Positions 26,990 through 36,278 of a stretch of DNA of 64,000 bases are shown one piece after another. A program made the position numbers and the translations under genes. The notes beneath the pieces were generated by a model, which ran no database searches, was not told the origin of the DNA, and was given only the letters and a program-made list of their open reading frames with translations. Position 1 is the first letter of the stretch. Every line of letters begins with the position of its first letter. The DNA comes from Pueribacillus sp041725775 (GTDB lineage: Bacteria > Bacillota > Bacilli > Bacillales > UBA6769). The stretch covers positions 1-64,000 of the forward strand of contig NZ_JBEUEL010000008.1 in NCBI RefSeq assembly GCF_041725775.1. The letters are read 5' to 3'.

Positions 26990-27037
26990 AACAAAAGCGC
27001 CCCCATACGTTTACGGGGTACCGCTTTTGTTTTTTTA
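26990..27037 (+). terminator. pyrG leader attenuator
   Basis: ACAAAAGCG pairs with CGCTTTTGT around an inner CCCC/GGGG stem and is followed by a T-rich run. It also closes rpoE transcripts. The GCGCCCCC in its 5' arm can pair with a poly-G 5' end and so act as the antiterminator target. Confidence 0.85.
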
Positions 27038-27079
27038 TTTTATGATGAGGAAATCCTAACGGATAGAGGGGGGCAACTC

Positions 27080-28678
27080 ATGAATACGAAATACATCTTT
27101 GTAACCGGCGGTGTCGTTTCCTCTCTAGGAAAAGGCATAACAGCAGCTTCACTTGGTCGATTGCTAAAAAATCGTGGCTTAAAAGTAACAATTCAAAAGT
27201 TTGACCCATATATTAACGTTGATCCAGGCACGATGAGTCCATATCAGCATGGTGAAGTATTCGTGACGGAAGACGGGGCTGAAACAGACTTAGATCTTGG
27301 TCATTATGAACGTTTTATCGATATTAATTTAACGAAATACAATAATATTACGACGGGAAAAGTATATTCAAGCGTAATAAAAAAAGAGCGCCGTGGTGAT
27401 TATTTAGGTGCAACTGTGCAAGTGATTCCACATATAACGAATGAAATTAAAGAGCAAGTATTTCGTGCAGGTAGAGAATCTAATTCAGACGTCGTCATCA
27501 CAGAAATTGGCGGGACTGTCGGTGATATTGAAAGCTTGCCATTTCTTGAAGCGATTCGCCAAATAAAGAGTGATGTAGGAATTGAAAATGTACTTTACAT
27601 TCATTGTACGCTCATTCCATATTTGCATGCAGCAGGTGAAATGAAAACAAAGCCGACTCAGCATAGTGTGAAAGAACTACGTAGCCTTGGCATTCAACCA
27701 AATGTGATCGTCGTTCGTTCAGAGATTCCTGTTCCACAAGAAATGAAAGACAAAATCGCTCTTTTTTGTGATATCGATTCGAAGTCTGTTATCGAAGCCC
27801 GTGATGCCGATACGTTGTATAAAATTCCGCTAGATCTACAAGCGCAGCATTTAGATAAAATTGTTTGCGAACATTTGAAGCTAGATTGCCAAGAAGCAGA
27901 GATGAGCGAATGGAAACAGCTCGTTCATAAAGTAACACACTTAACTAAAACGACGAAAATCGCAATCGTCGGTAAATATGTTTCATTGCACGACGCTTAT
28001 CTTTCAGTCGTTGAAGCATTGAATCATGCCGGCTATACGTTTGATACAGAAGTCGAAATTGAATGGGTAGACTCCGAACAAGTAACGAAAGACAATGTTT
28101 ATGAGCGATTAAAAGACGTGAAAGGAATCGTCGTACCTGGAGGATTTGGAGATCGTGGCATTGAAGGGAAAATTGAAGCGATTCGATTTGCACGTGAACA
28201 TCAAATTCCGTATTTTGGAATTTGTTTAGGAATGCAGCTTGCCTCCATTGAGTTTGCTCGCAATGTCCTAGGACTCAAAGGTGCACATTCAACAGAATTT
28301 GATAAGCATACGCCGCACCCGATTATCGATATCATTCCTGAGCAAGAAGACATTCAAAACATGGGTGGCACATTGAGATTAGGTGTTTATCCGTGCAAAT
28401 TAAAAGAAAGTACAAAAGCATTTGAAGCCTACAAAAGTTTAGATATATACGAGCGTCATCGCCATCGTTATGAATTTAATAACGAATACCGAATACAAAT
28501 GGAAGAAGCTGGTTTTATTTTTTCAGGGACAAGTCCTGAGGGTGATCTCGTAGAAATTATAGAATTGAGCAATCACCCTTGGTTTGTCGCTTCACAGTTT
28601 CATGCAGAATTTAAGTCGCGACCGACGAGACCACATCCGCTTTTTGAAGGCTTTATCTCAGCAGCATTAAAGCAGTAA
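27080..28678 (+). CDS. pyrG: CTP synthase
   Basis: A 532-residue enzyme that aminates UTP to CTP with glutamine and ATP. The synthetase domain (about 1-265) begins with KYIFVTGGVVSSLGKGI and has DPGTMSPYQHGEVFV. The class I glutaminase domain has GGFGDRG, the nucleophile Cys382 in FGICLGMQ and the His-Glu region near HAEFKSRP. Its leader carries the GGGC start and attenuator described for CTP-sensing control. A terminator follows. Confidence 0.97.
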   Translation: MNTKYIFVTGGVVSSLGKGITAASLGRLLKNRGLKVTIQKFDPYINVDPGTMSPYQHGEVFVTEDGAETDLDLGHYERFIDINLTKYNNITTGKVYSSVIKKERRGDYLGATVQVIPHITNEIKEQVFRAGRESNSDVVITEIGGTVGDIESLPFLEAIRQIKSDVGIENVLYIHCTLIPYLHAAGEMKTKPTQHSVKELRSLGIQPNVIVVRSEIPVPQEMKDKIALFCDIDSKSVIEARDADTLYKIPLDLQAQHLDKIVCEHLKLDCQEAEMSEWKQLVHKVTHLTKTTKIAIVGKYVSLHDAYLSVVEALNHAGYTFDTEVEIEWVDSEQVTKDNVYERLKDVKGIVVPGGFGDRGIEGKIEAIRFAREHQIPYFGICLGMQLASIEFARNVLGLKGAHSTEFDKHTPHPIIDIIPEQEDIQNMGGTLRLGVYPCKLKESTKAFEAYKSLDIYERHRHRYEFNNEYRIQMEEAGFIFSGTSPEGDLVEIIELSNHPWFVASQFHAEFKSRPTRPHPLFEGFISAALKQ

Positions 28679-28710
28679 CGGAAAATCCCATTTCCGTTCT
28701 GCTTTTTTTA
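28677..28710 (+). terminator. Terminator of pyrG
   Basis: AACGGAAA and TTTCCGTT form an 8-bp stem with a small loop, followed by CTGCTTTTTTT. Confidence 0.85.
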
Positions 28711-28740
28711 GTATTCAGTTTTAGAAAGAGTTTTCTTTTA

Positions 28741-28772
28741 GCAGGATTTTAGTCTTTTTTGGCGAAAAAGCT
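28741..28772 (+). promoter_or_regulatory. Possible sigma-H promoter of spo0F
   Basis: GCAGGATTT and a GGCGAAAAA box about 13 bases downstream resemble the sigma-H pattern (AGGAWWW and GAAT) known upstream of spo0F in B. subtilis. A TTGACAA near 28795 resembles an inverted Spo0A box. The match is imperfect. Confidence 0.35.
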
Positions 28773-28844
28773 TAAATGGGGCAAAAACATGAAATTGACA
28801 AGAGCTATATAAACTAAATAGTGTGAGGCGGGACGAGGTGAAAT

Positions 28845-29204
28845 ATGAGTAAACGCTTGTTAATTGTCGATGATCAATATGGAATCCGGATCTTACTTCG
28901 TGAAGTTTTCGCTAAGGAAGGATTTGAAACGTATGTAGCGGAAACGGGAGAGGAAGCGCTGAACATAGTTCAGAATGAGAAGCCAGATTTAGTTTTGCTC
29001 GATGTAAAAATCCCTGGAATGGACGGCTTGGACATATTAAAACATATTAAAGACTATGATAAAAATATTAAAGTGATGATGATGACCGCTTATGGAGAGC
29101 TAAATTTAATGAGTGAAGCAGTAAAGGAAGGTGCAATTGCTTACTTTTTAAAGCCATTTGACATTAATGAAATTCGAACTTCTGTTAAAAAAGAATTGTG
29201 TTAA
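28845..29204 (+). CDS. spo0F: Sporulation response regulator Spo0F
   Basis: A 119-residue single-domain receiver with the acidic pocket (VDDQYG, Asp9-Asp10), the phosphorylated Asp53 in LLDVKIPGMDG, Thr in MMTAYGEL and Lys in FLKPFD. Spo0F takes phosphate from the Kin kinases and passes it to Spo0B in the phosphorelay. The lack of an output domain, the close match to Spo0F around QYGIRILLREVF and the place between pyrG and fbaA make the call firm. It is transcribed alone. Confidence 0.95.
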   Translation: MSKRLLIVDDQYGIRILLREVFAKEGFETYVAETGEEALNIVQNEKPDLVLLDVKIPGMDGLDILKHIKDYDKNIKVMMMTAYGELNLMSEAVKEGAIAYFLKPFDINEIRTSVKKELC

Positions 29205-29276
29205 GCTTTTCGATTCATTACCGAATTATGCTATAATAATACGGAAATCATGCATACATATAGGAGGATTTATACG

Positions 29277-30140
29277 ATGCCTTTAGTCTCCATGAAAGAG
29301 ATGTTGGAAAAAGCGAAAGCAGAAGGCTATGCTGTCGGTCAATTTAACTTGAATAATTTGGAGTTTACACAAGCCATTTTACAAGCAGCAGAAGAGGAAC
29401 AATCACCGCTTATTTGTGGTGTTTCAGAAGGAGCCGGCCGTTATATGGGTGGCTTTAAAGTTGTTGTGAAAATGGTTGAGACACTGATGGAAGAATACAA
29501 TGTAACCGTTCCTGTTGCGATTCATCTAGATCACGGTTCAAGCTTTGAAAAGTGTGTAGAAGCGATTCACGCAGGTTTTACGTCTGTCATGATTGACGGT
29601 TCTCATTTACCGCTTGAAGAAAATATCCAACTGACGAAACGGGTGGTCGATGTCGCACATGCAGTCGGAGTTTCAGTTGAAGCTGAACTAGGGCGTATTG
29701 GTGGTCAAGAAGACGATTTAGTCGTAGAAGATGCAGAAGCAATGTATGCTATTCCGAGTGAGTGTGATGAGCTTGTACGACGAACAGGTGTTGACTGTTT
29801 CGCTCCAGCTCTCGGATCGGTTCACGGTCCTTACAAAGGTGAACCAAATCTTGGTTTTGATCGCATGGAGGAAGTCATGAAGCTTACAGGCGTACCGCTC
29901 GTACTCCACGGTGGTACAGGAATTCCTACAAAAGATATTAAACGAGCCATTTCACTCGGTACCGCAAAGATTAACGTCAATACAGAAAATCAAATTTCAG
30001 CAACACGCGCAGTGCGTGAAGTTTTAGCGGAAAAGCCAGATTTATACGATCCGCGTAAATATTTAGGTCCGGCACGTGATGCGATTAAAGAAACAGTAAA
30101 AAGTAAAATACGCGAATTTGGGTCATCAAATAAAGCTTAA
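29277..30140 (+). CDS. fbaA: Fructose-bisphosphate aldolase, class II
   Basis: A 287-residue zinc aldolase that cleaves fructose 1,6-bisphosphate. HLDHG holds the catalytic Asp85 and the zinc ligand His86, SVHGPYKGEPNLGF gives a second ligand and LVLHGGTGIP the third, followed by the phosphate-binding INVNTENQ region. ATG 29277 follows AGGAGG by nine bases and gives the usual start PLVSMKEML. A TATAAT box lies at 29232-29237. The tal gene follows after 132 bases that contain a strong hairpin. Confidence 0.95.
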   Translation: MPLVSMKEMLEKAKAEGYAVGQFNLNNLEFTQAILQAAEEEQSPLICGVSEGAGRYMGGFKVVVKMVETLMEEYNVTVPVAIHLDHGSSFEKCVEAIHAGFTSVMIDGSHLPLEENIQLTKRVVDVAHAVGVSVEAELGRIGGQEDDLVVEDAEAMYAIPSECDELVRRTGVDCFAPALGSVHGPYKGEPNLGFDRMEEVMKLTGVPLVLHGGTGIPTKDIKRAISLGTAKINVNTENQISATRAVREVLAEKPDLYDPRKYLGPARDAIKETVKSKIREFGSSNKA

Positions 30141-30154
30141 GGCTGACCGACAAC

Positions 30155-30212
30155 CGTTCGCATACGTTGAATTTAAGAAGATAAACGTTGATCAAGAAGA
30201 TGTATGCGAACG
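30155..30212 (+). promoter_or_regulatory. Long hairpin between fbaA and tal
   Basis: CGTTCGCATAC (30155-30165) and GTATGCGAACG (30202-30212) form a perfect 11-bp stem around 36 bases. No T-run follows, so it is not a standard terminator; it may set mRNA stability or relative expression. Confidence 0.55.
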
Positions 30213-30272
30213 TTACGCAACAAGCTATTTACCGCAATGTACGGTTTTTCCCTAAATGAGGAGGAAGTGCGA

Positions 30273-30920
30273 ATGAAATTTTTTATCGATTCAGCGAACA
30301 TTGAGGAGATTAAAGAAGCGAATGCACTTGGAGTTTTAGCGGGTGTCACGACGAATCCATCACTCGTAGCAAAAGAAAATGTCAATTTCCATGACAGATT
30401 GCGTGAAATTACAAGCGTTATTACCGATCGTTCCGTCAGTGCAGAAGTGATTTCTACTGATGCAAAAGGGATGATTGAAGAAGGAAAACAGCTCGCTTCG
30501 ATCGCGCCGAACATAACTGTAAAAGTCCCGATTACTCAAGAAGGCTTAAAGGCAGTTAAAGCGTTAAGTGATCAAAATATTCAGACGAACGTTACACTCG
30601 TCTTTTCTGTTAACCAGGCATTGCTCGCTGCCCGTGCAGGAGCAACATATGTTTCTCCATTTTTAGGTCGCTTAGATGATATTGGCCAAGAAGGTATCCC
30701 ACTCATTCGTGACATTGCAAAGCTTTTCTTAATTCATAATATCGATACACAAATTATCGCTGCTTCAATTCGTCACCCGATCCATGTAACACAAGCAGCT
30801 CTAAGCGGTGCTCACATTGCGACCATTCCTTTTAAAGTGATTAATCAACTGTTAACTCACCCATTAACCGAGCAAGGATTAGCTAAATTTTTAGCGGATT
30901 GGAATCAAACACAATCATAA
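30273..30920 (+). CDS. tal: Transaldolase (YwjH type)
   Basis: A 215-residue short transaldolase (TalC/MipB group) of the pentose phosphate pathway. It starts MKFFIDSANIEEI, has the Schiff-base Lys84 in NITVKVP and carries YVSPFLGRLDDIG. The Phe in that motif favours transaldolase over fructose-6-phosphate aldolase, which has Tyr. The ATG at 30273 follows GAGGAGG. Order fbaA-tal-murZ-glpX-rho is that of B. subtilis. Confidence 0.92.
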   Translation: MKFFIDSANIEEIKEANALGVLAGVTTNPSLVAKENVNFHDRLREITSVITDRSVSAEVISTDAKGMIEEGKQLASIAPNITVKVPITQEGLKAVKALSDQNIQTNVTLVFSVNQALLAARAGATYVSPFLGRLDDIGQEGIPLIRDIAKLFLIHNIDTQIIAASIRHPIHVTQAALSGAHIATIPFKVINQLLTHPLTEQGLAKFLADWNQTQS

Positions 30921-31226
30921 TCAAATGAAACATTCACTAGTAAAGTAGAGCGAGATGTAGTATGTTTCTTGTATCATACATATGTCATTCATTTGTGATT
31001 TTCACTAGTCATTATTTAGAAAATGGTAAAAAAATACATGAAATTATTTAAATAGGAAAGAATAGAACTACGAATTATATAAAACACATTTTTGAATACA
31101 CAAACATAGAATTGTCGGATTTTTGGTTCATAGTACAGGCGCAACTTGACTTCTAGCTACGCTTGAATGCTTGCCAATGGTAGTAAGTTTTTTCTTGTAG
31201 CTCGATGAGAAAGAAGGGAGACCAAC
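30921..31226. other. Gene-free stretch between tal and murZ
   Basis: No gene is seen. CAAATGAA after the tal stop and TTCATTTG near 30985 could pair, and CACTAGT is repeated near 30935 and 31001. The rest is AT-rich with no clear promoter. Confidence 0.4.
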
Positions 31227-32519
31227 ATGGATAAGCTAATGATCGAAGGAGGCCATCCTTTGCAAGGGAGAGTCGAAATAAGCGGAGCAAAAAATAGCGC
31301 AGTTGCTCTTATACCTGCTGCTATTCTTGCGAATTCAACCGTTGTTATCGATCATTTGCCGAACATCTCAGACGTTTGGATTTTAAGTGAATTGTTAAAA
31401 GAAATTGGCGGTGATGTTACGCTCGATCGCAATAAGCTTACGATCAACCCAGAAAATATGATTGCGATGCCCCTGCCAAATGGCAATGTAAAAAAATTAA
31501 GAGCCTCTTACTATTTAATGGGCGCGATGCTTGGTCGATTTAAAAAAGCAGTGATTGGACTTCCAGGCGGTTGCAATTTAGGACCACGCCCTATTGATCA
31601 GCATATAAAAGGTTTTCAAGCACTTGGTGCAACAGTTACGAACGAGCAAGGTGCGATTTATTTGCGAGCGGACGAACTTATCGGTGCCAAAATTTATTTA
31701 GATGTCGTCAGTGTTGGAGCGACGATTAACATTATGCTTGCGGCGGTAAAAGCGAAAGGTAGAACGATCATTGAAAACGCGGCTAAGGAGCCTGAAATTA
31801 TCGATGTCGCAACTTTGCTGACAAGTATGGGTGCAAAAATTAAAGGAGCTGGCACAGACGTCATTCGTATTGACGGCGTTGAAGAACTGCATGGTTGCTA
31901 TCATTCGATCATTCCCGATCGAATTGAAGCGGGTACATATATGATTATTGCTGCTGCAATGGGCAAAGAGATGACGATTGATAATGTCATTTCACAACAT
32001 TTAGAATCATTAATTGCAAAGCTTAGAGAAATGGGAGTCGGTGTTGAAACATATGAAGACTATGTGATTATTCGGAACAATAAAGAACATTTATCTTCTG
32101 TTGATGTGAAAACACTCGTTTACCCCGGTTTTCCCACCGATTTGCAGCAACCTTTTACGTCACTTTTAACAAAAGCAGACGGAACAAGTATCGTGACGGA
32201 TACGATTTATTCAGCTCGGTTTAAACATATCGATGAGCTTAGGCGTATGGGTGCAAAAATTAAAGTTGAAGGCAATTCTGCGATCGTTAATGGACCGTCT
32301 CAGCTTGAAGGGGCAAAAGTAAAAGCAAGTGATTTACGAGCGGGAGCAGCTTTAGTAGTAGCTGGATTAATGTCTAATGGGATTACAGAAGTGTATGGTC
32401 TTGAACATATCGATCGTGGCTATGAACAATTAATCGACAAACTTTCATCGCTTGGTGCTAAAGTGTGGCGAGAAAAAATGACAGAAGAAGAACAAGAAGC
32501 ACACGTTAAAAATTTTTAG
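31227..32519 (+). CDS. murZ: UDP-N-acetylglucosamine 1-carboxyvinyltransferase, second copy
   Basis: A 430-residue MurA-family enzyme that adds enolpyruvate to UDP-GlcNAc in the first committed step of peptidoglycan synthesis. The fosfomycin-target Cys116 lies in GLPGGCNLGPRP; KNSAVALIPAA and DLRAGAALVVAGL are also typical. By position between tal and glpX it is the MurZ (MurAB) copy, while the second gene at 58.6 kb is MurA (MurAA). The start has GAAGGGAG before ATG. Confidence 0.93.
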   Translation: MDKLMIEGGHPLQGRVEISGAKNSAVALIPAAILANSTVVIDHLPNISDVWILSELLKEIGGDVTLDRNKLTINPENMIAMPLPNGNVKKLRASYYLMGAMLGRFKKAVIGLPGGCNLGPRPIDQHIKGFQALGATVTNEQGAIYLRADELIGAKIYLDVVSVGATINIMLAAVKAKGRTIIENAAKEPEIIDVATLLTSMGAKIKGAGTDVIRIDGVEELHGCYHSIIPDRIEAGTYMIIAAAMGKEMTIDNVISQHLESLIAKLREMGVGVETYEDYVIIRNNKEHLSSVDVKTLVYPGFPTDLQQPFTSLLTKADGTSIVTDTIYSARFKHIDELRRMGAKIKVEGNSAIVNGPSQLEGAKVKASDLRAGAALVVAGLMSNGITEVYGLEHIDRGYEQLIDKLSSLGAKVWREKMTEEEQEAHVKNF

Positions 32520-32688
32520 CTTAATTTTATAAAAAAGGATCATAGAGAGCGAAAAGCTAAACGTACAGGATGTTTAACTTGAGATTAAAAATTTTCGCTT
32601 TGTCATTAGCGAGTTTTAATGTAGTCATGCTAACGTTGCGGTCGATCAACCGAACTTTTTGAACAACGTCTTTTAGGGAGTAGTGAGA

Positions 32689-33642
32689 ATGGAACGAACT
32701 TTAGGAATGGAAATTGTAAGAGTGACTGAAGCAGCGGCTATGTCGTCAGCAAAATGGATAGGAAAAGGGAAAAAAGATGAAGCAGATGCTGCAGCAACGA
32801 CAGCGATGAGAAATATGTTTGACACGATTCAAATGGAAGGTATTGTCGTAATCGGCGAAGGTGAAATGGATGAAGCCCCAATGCTTTACATCGGTGAAAA
32901 GCTTGGTACCGGAAACGGACCAAAAGTGGACATCGCTGTTGATCCATTAGAAGGAACAAACATTGTTGCATCAGGCTCATCGAATGCGCTTACCGTTTTG
33001 GCGATCGCTGAAAGAGGGCACTTACTTCATGCGCCAGATATGTATATGCACAAAATTGCAGTAGGACCTGAAGCGGCAGGGCAAGTTGACATTAACGCTT
33101 CCGTAGCGGATAATTTAAAAGCCGTAGCTAAGGCAAAAAATAAAGAGATCGAAGATGTCGTCGCAACGGTTCTTTTGCGTGATCGACACACTCAACTTAT
33201 TCAAGACATCCGAGAAGCAGGTGCACGAATTAAACTTATTACTGATGGTGATGTAGCTGCAGCCATTAATACTGCATACGAAGGAACCGATGTTGATATT
33301 TTATTTGGACAAGGAGGCGCCCCTGAAGGAGTATTAGCTGCTGTCGCGTTAAAATGTCTCGGTGGTGAAATTCAAGGAAAGCTCGCGCCTCAAAATGATC
33401 AAGAAATTGAACGTTGTCATAGGATGGGAATAACAGACATCAATCAAGTTTTTCGTACGGAAGACCTTGTCAAAGGTGATGATGCCCTATTTGCGGCAAC
33501 AGGTGTGACTGATGGAGAGTTAGTAAAAGGTGTTCGCTTTCAGAAGCATTATGTAACTACAGAAACGTTACTCATGCAAGCAAAAACGAATACAATTCGC
33601 ATCATTCAAGCGAGACACGATGTAAATGTTATGGAAAAATAA
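32689..33642 (+). CDS. glpX: Fructose-1,6-bisphosphatase class II (GlpX)
   Basis: A 317-residue enzyme that removes the 1-phosphate of fructose 1,6-bisphosphate in gluconeogenesis. Metal-binding motifs are GEGEMDEAPML and DPLEGTN, followed by DRHTQLI and GQGGAPEG. ATG 32689 follows AGGGAG; an in-frame GTG two codons earlier is less likely. It sits between murZ and rho as in B. subtilis, where GlpX (YwjI) is the alternative FBPase. Confidence 0.93.
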   Translation: MERTLGMEIVRVTEAAAMSSAKWIGKGKKDEADAAATTAMRNMFDTIQMEGIVVIGEGEMDEAPMLYIGEKLGTGNGPKVDIAVDPLEGTNIVASGSSNALTVLAIAERGHLLHAPDMYMHKIAVGPEAAGQVDINASVADNLKAVAKAKNKEIEDVVATVLLRDRHTQLIQDIREAGARIKLITDGDVAAAINTAYEGTDVDILFGQGGAPEGVLAAVALKCLGGEIQGKLAPQNDQEIERCHRMGITDINQVFRTEDLVKGDDALFAATGVTDGELVKGVRFQKHYVTTETLLMQAKTNTIRIIQARHDVNVMEK

Positions 33643-33816
33643 ATAATTGGCTAAACTTGCTAAAGCAACCGTTTCCTGCTTATGATAGTGGGGAACGAGC
33701 TTACATAAAATCCCCTGTGCTTCTCTTATGCTTCAATTTTATAACCAATCCCAATTTTTACACGAAGAAATGATGGTTAAGCAATAAAAATTAAATAGTA
33801 AAAGCGTGGTGTCGTA

Positions 33817-35079
33817 ATGGGAGTAAATCTATCAGAATTAGAAAATATGAAACTGAAAGAACTTTATGAGCAAGCAAAAAAGTATAAAGTTTCATACTAC
33901 AGCAAATTAAATAAAAAAGAACTTATATTTTCAATTTTAAAAGCACAAGCTGAGCAAGACGGACTTTTATTTATGGAAGGCATTTTGGAAATTATTCCGA
34001 ATGAAGGATTTGGTTTTTTACGTCCGATTAATTATTCTCCAAGTATGGAAGATATTTACATTTCCGCGTCGCAAATTCGTCGGTTTGATTTAAGAAACGG
34101 TGACAACGTTTCAGGAAAAGTACGTCCTCCTAAAGAAAACGAACGATATTATGGATTGTTGCACGTTGAAGCAGTTAATGGTGAAGAACCAGAGTTAGCC
34201 AAGGAACGCGTTCATTTTCCAGCCCTCACTCCTCTGTATCCCGAACGAAAAATTCAACTTGAAACAGAACCAGATAAAATTTCATCGCGAATTATGGATA
34301 TGTTTGCCCCTGTTGGTTTCGGACAAAGAGGATTAATCGTCGCTCCGCCAAAAGCAGGGAAAACGATGCTACTTAAAGAAATAGCGAACAGCATATCGAC
34401 GAATCATCCAGAAGCAGAATTGATCGTTCTTTTAATCGATGAACGGCCGGAAGAAGTAACAGATATAGAACGTTCAGTCAAAGGCGATGTCGTTCATTCA
34501 ACATTTGATGAAACTCCAGAAAATCATATTAAAGTGGCTGAACTCGTATTAGAACGGGCGATGCGCCTCGTTGAACATAAAAAAGATGTCATCATCTTGC
34601 TTGATAGCATAACAAGGCTTGCTAGAGCATTTAACCTCGTTATTCCTCCTAGTGGTAGAACGTTATCAGGTGGAATTGACCCTGCTGCATTTCACCGCCC
34701 GAAACGCTTTTTTGGCGCTGCACGTAACATTGAAGAAGGCGGAAGCTTAACGATTTTAGCGACAGCATTAGTTGAAACAGGATCTCGTATGGATGACGTC
34801 ATTTACGAAGAATTTAAAGGGACAGGCAATATGGAGATGCACCTTGACAGACGTCTTGCTGAACGCCGAATATTCCCAGCGATTGATATTATGAAGTCAG
34901 GGACGAGAAAAGAAGAGCTCCTACTTCCGAAAAATGAATTAGATACGTTATGGGCTATTCGTAAAACGATGGATGGCTCTGTAGAATTTGTAGAACACTT
35001 TTTAAAGCGACTGAAAGAATCAAAAACGAACAAAGAATTTTTTGAACGCTTCAAAAAAGAAAAAAGTGGAAATAACTAA
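33817..35079 (+). CDS. rho: Transcription termination factor Rho
   Basis: A 420-residue hexameric RNA helicase. It has the N-terminal Rho-N helices (LKELYEQAKKYKVSYYSKLNKKELI), the cold-shock-like RNA-binding domain (GFGFLRPINYSP, IYISASQIRRF), the Walker A motif VAPPKAGKT (about 175-183), LLIDERPEEVTDIER and the RNA-engaging GGIDPAAFHRPKRFFGAARN region. There is no large insertion. It starts 174 bases after glpX, and rpmE follows. Confidence 0.96.
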   Translation: MGVNLSELENMKLKELYEQAKKYKVSYYSKLNKKELIFSILKAQAEQDGLLFMEGILEIIPNEGFGFLRPINYSPSMEDIYISASQIRRFDLRNGDNVSGKVRPPKENERYYGLLHVEAVNGEEPELAKERVHFPALTPLYPERKIQLETEPDKISSRIMDMFAPVGFGQRGLIVAPPKAGKTMLLKEIANSISTNHPEAELIVLLIDERPEEVTDIERSVKGDVVHSTFDETPENHIKVAELVLERAMRLVEHKKDVIILLDSITRLARAFNLVIPPSGRTLSGGIDPAAFHRPKRFFGAARNIEEGGSLTILATALVETGSRMDDVIYEEFKGTGNMEMHLDRRLAERRIFPAIDIMKSGTRKEELLLPKNELDTLWAIRKTMDGSVEFVEHFLKRLKESKTNKEFFERFKKEKSGNN

Positions 35080-35301
35080 AAGTGACTTGTTTATATTTTC
35101 GTATAGACTTCCCTTTTTGACAATTTGAGAGAAAATATGGAACGAGACCAAGAACGTAAACAGATAACTGATAACAGTGCACGTTATAATAAGTTTACTT
35201 AATTGCACTTGCGTATTCTTTTTTCCGCTGTTATAATTTTTCTGTATGTGTAAGTAAACTCTGTTTCTCATAATGGATTCAGGGCGGAAGGAGTGAACGA
35301 G

Positions 35302-35502
35302 ATGAAAACAGGAATTCATCCGGAATATAAAAAAGTGACCGTAACATGTTCTTGTGGAAATGAATTTGAAACAGGTTCTGTAAAAGAAAACTTGCGTGTT
35401 GAAATTTGTTCTGAATGCCACCCTTTTTACACGGGACGTCAGAAATTTGCTGACGCAGGTGGACGTGTTGACCGCTTTAAGAAAAAGTATAACCTTAAAT
35501 AA
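35302..35502 (+). CDS. rpmE: 50S ribosomal protein L31 (zinc form)
   Basis: A 66-residue ribosomal protein. Four cysteines (Cys16, Cys18, Cys36, Cys39) form the zinc site of the C+ type of L31, so this is RpmE and not the zinc-free YtiA type. ATG 35302 follows GGAAGGAG; the in-frame GTG three codons upstream is rejected because it would overlap that site. It is followed by a terminator. Confidence 0.96.
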   Translation: MKTGIHPEYKKVTVTCSCGNEFETGSVKENLRVEICSECHPFYTGRQKFADAGGRVDRFKKKYNLK

Positions 35503-35567
35503 ACGCTATATGCGTTGCGGATACAATGAGGCTTCAGCTTAAACAGTTGAAGCTTTCATACTTTTAC

Positions 35568-35592
35568 AACTCTCTTGTCAGGGAGTTTTTTT
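35568..35592 (+). terminator. Terminator of rpmE
   Basis: AACTC-TCTTGTCAGG-GAGTT followed by seven T residues. A second hairpin GCTTCA/TGAAGC lies just upstream. Confidence 0.75.
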
Positions 35593-35719
35593 ATTTATCC
35601 ATTTCGTTTAGCAGTAAATGTCAAGTTGCAAAATTGGGGTAAGTATCGTTATGGGAAAATTGAACAACTATATTTGCTTAATAAATCGGACATCTTAATG
35701 AAAAGGGAGGTGTCCATGA

Positions 35720-36148
35720 ATGAAACGACTTTTGCTCACCGGCACATTGGTCGCCATGCTAGCTGCATGTAATAACCCGTCGCCTCCACAAGCAAATCCA
35801 AATGATATGCCGATGAGAGATCAATTTTTTGGTGTTGGACCAGTTAATCATAAGTGGACGCGAAGCGGGGAAGGCATTCGTTACAATTATGATACGAATC
35901 AAAACCCGCAAAGCATTAGAAACCTCTCTGATCAACAGCTTTCGATTAGTGACGACCAAGACAAAATTCGTCACCTTGTTCAAACCGAAAGCGATTTTGA
36001 ACCCGGCATGGTCGCAATTGTCGGAAATCGTGCTTACGTTCATGTTCGCACAGGAAAAAATGTGACTGATGACGAAGTGAATAACCTTTACGATAAGCTA
36101 CAAAAGGCTATGCCACGCTACACGATCCGTCTCATGATGCAAGATTAG
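35720..36148 (+). CDS. Lipoprotein, YhcN/YlaJ-like
   Basis: A 142-residue lipoprotein with signal LLLTGTLVAMLAAC (lipid-modified Cys about 17) and a low-complexity Pro/Asn stretch. The second half (QDKIRHLVQTESDFEPGMVAIVGNRAYVHV, then a helix and PRYTIRLMM) resembles the sporulation lipoprotein family YhcN/YlaJ. That assignment is moderate. ATG 35720 is chosen over the overlapping out-of-frame ATG 35716; GGAGG lies nine bases before it. It occupies the place where many Bacillus genomes have tdk. Confidence 0.65.
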   Translation: MKRLLLTGTLVAMLAACNNPSPPQANPNDMPMRDQFFGVGPVNHKWTRSGEGIRYNYDTNQNPQSIRNLSDQQLSISDDQDKIRHLVQTESDFEPGMVAIVGNRAYVHVRTGKNVTDDEVNNLYDKLQKAMPRYTIRLMMQD

Positions 36149-36158
36149 CGGACAATGT

Positions 36159-36195
36159 GTGCCTCAATGGAACACTCATTGAGGCACTTTGTTGT
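36159..36195 (+). terminator. Terminator of the YhcN/YlaJ-like gene
   Basis: GTGCCTCAATG and CATTGAGGCAC form a perfect 11-bp stem with a 7-base loop, followed by TTTGTTGTT. Confidence 0.85.
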
Positions 36196-36278
36196 TACAT
36201 TTTTGCGAATTTGTGTCATAACGCTTCGGGATTGTGTCATACACGCTTTGTATGTTTTTATCATTGGTTCTTACTTTA

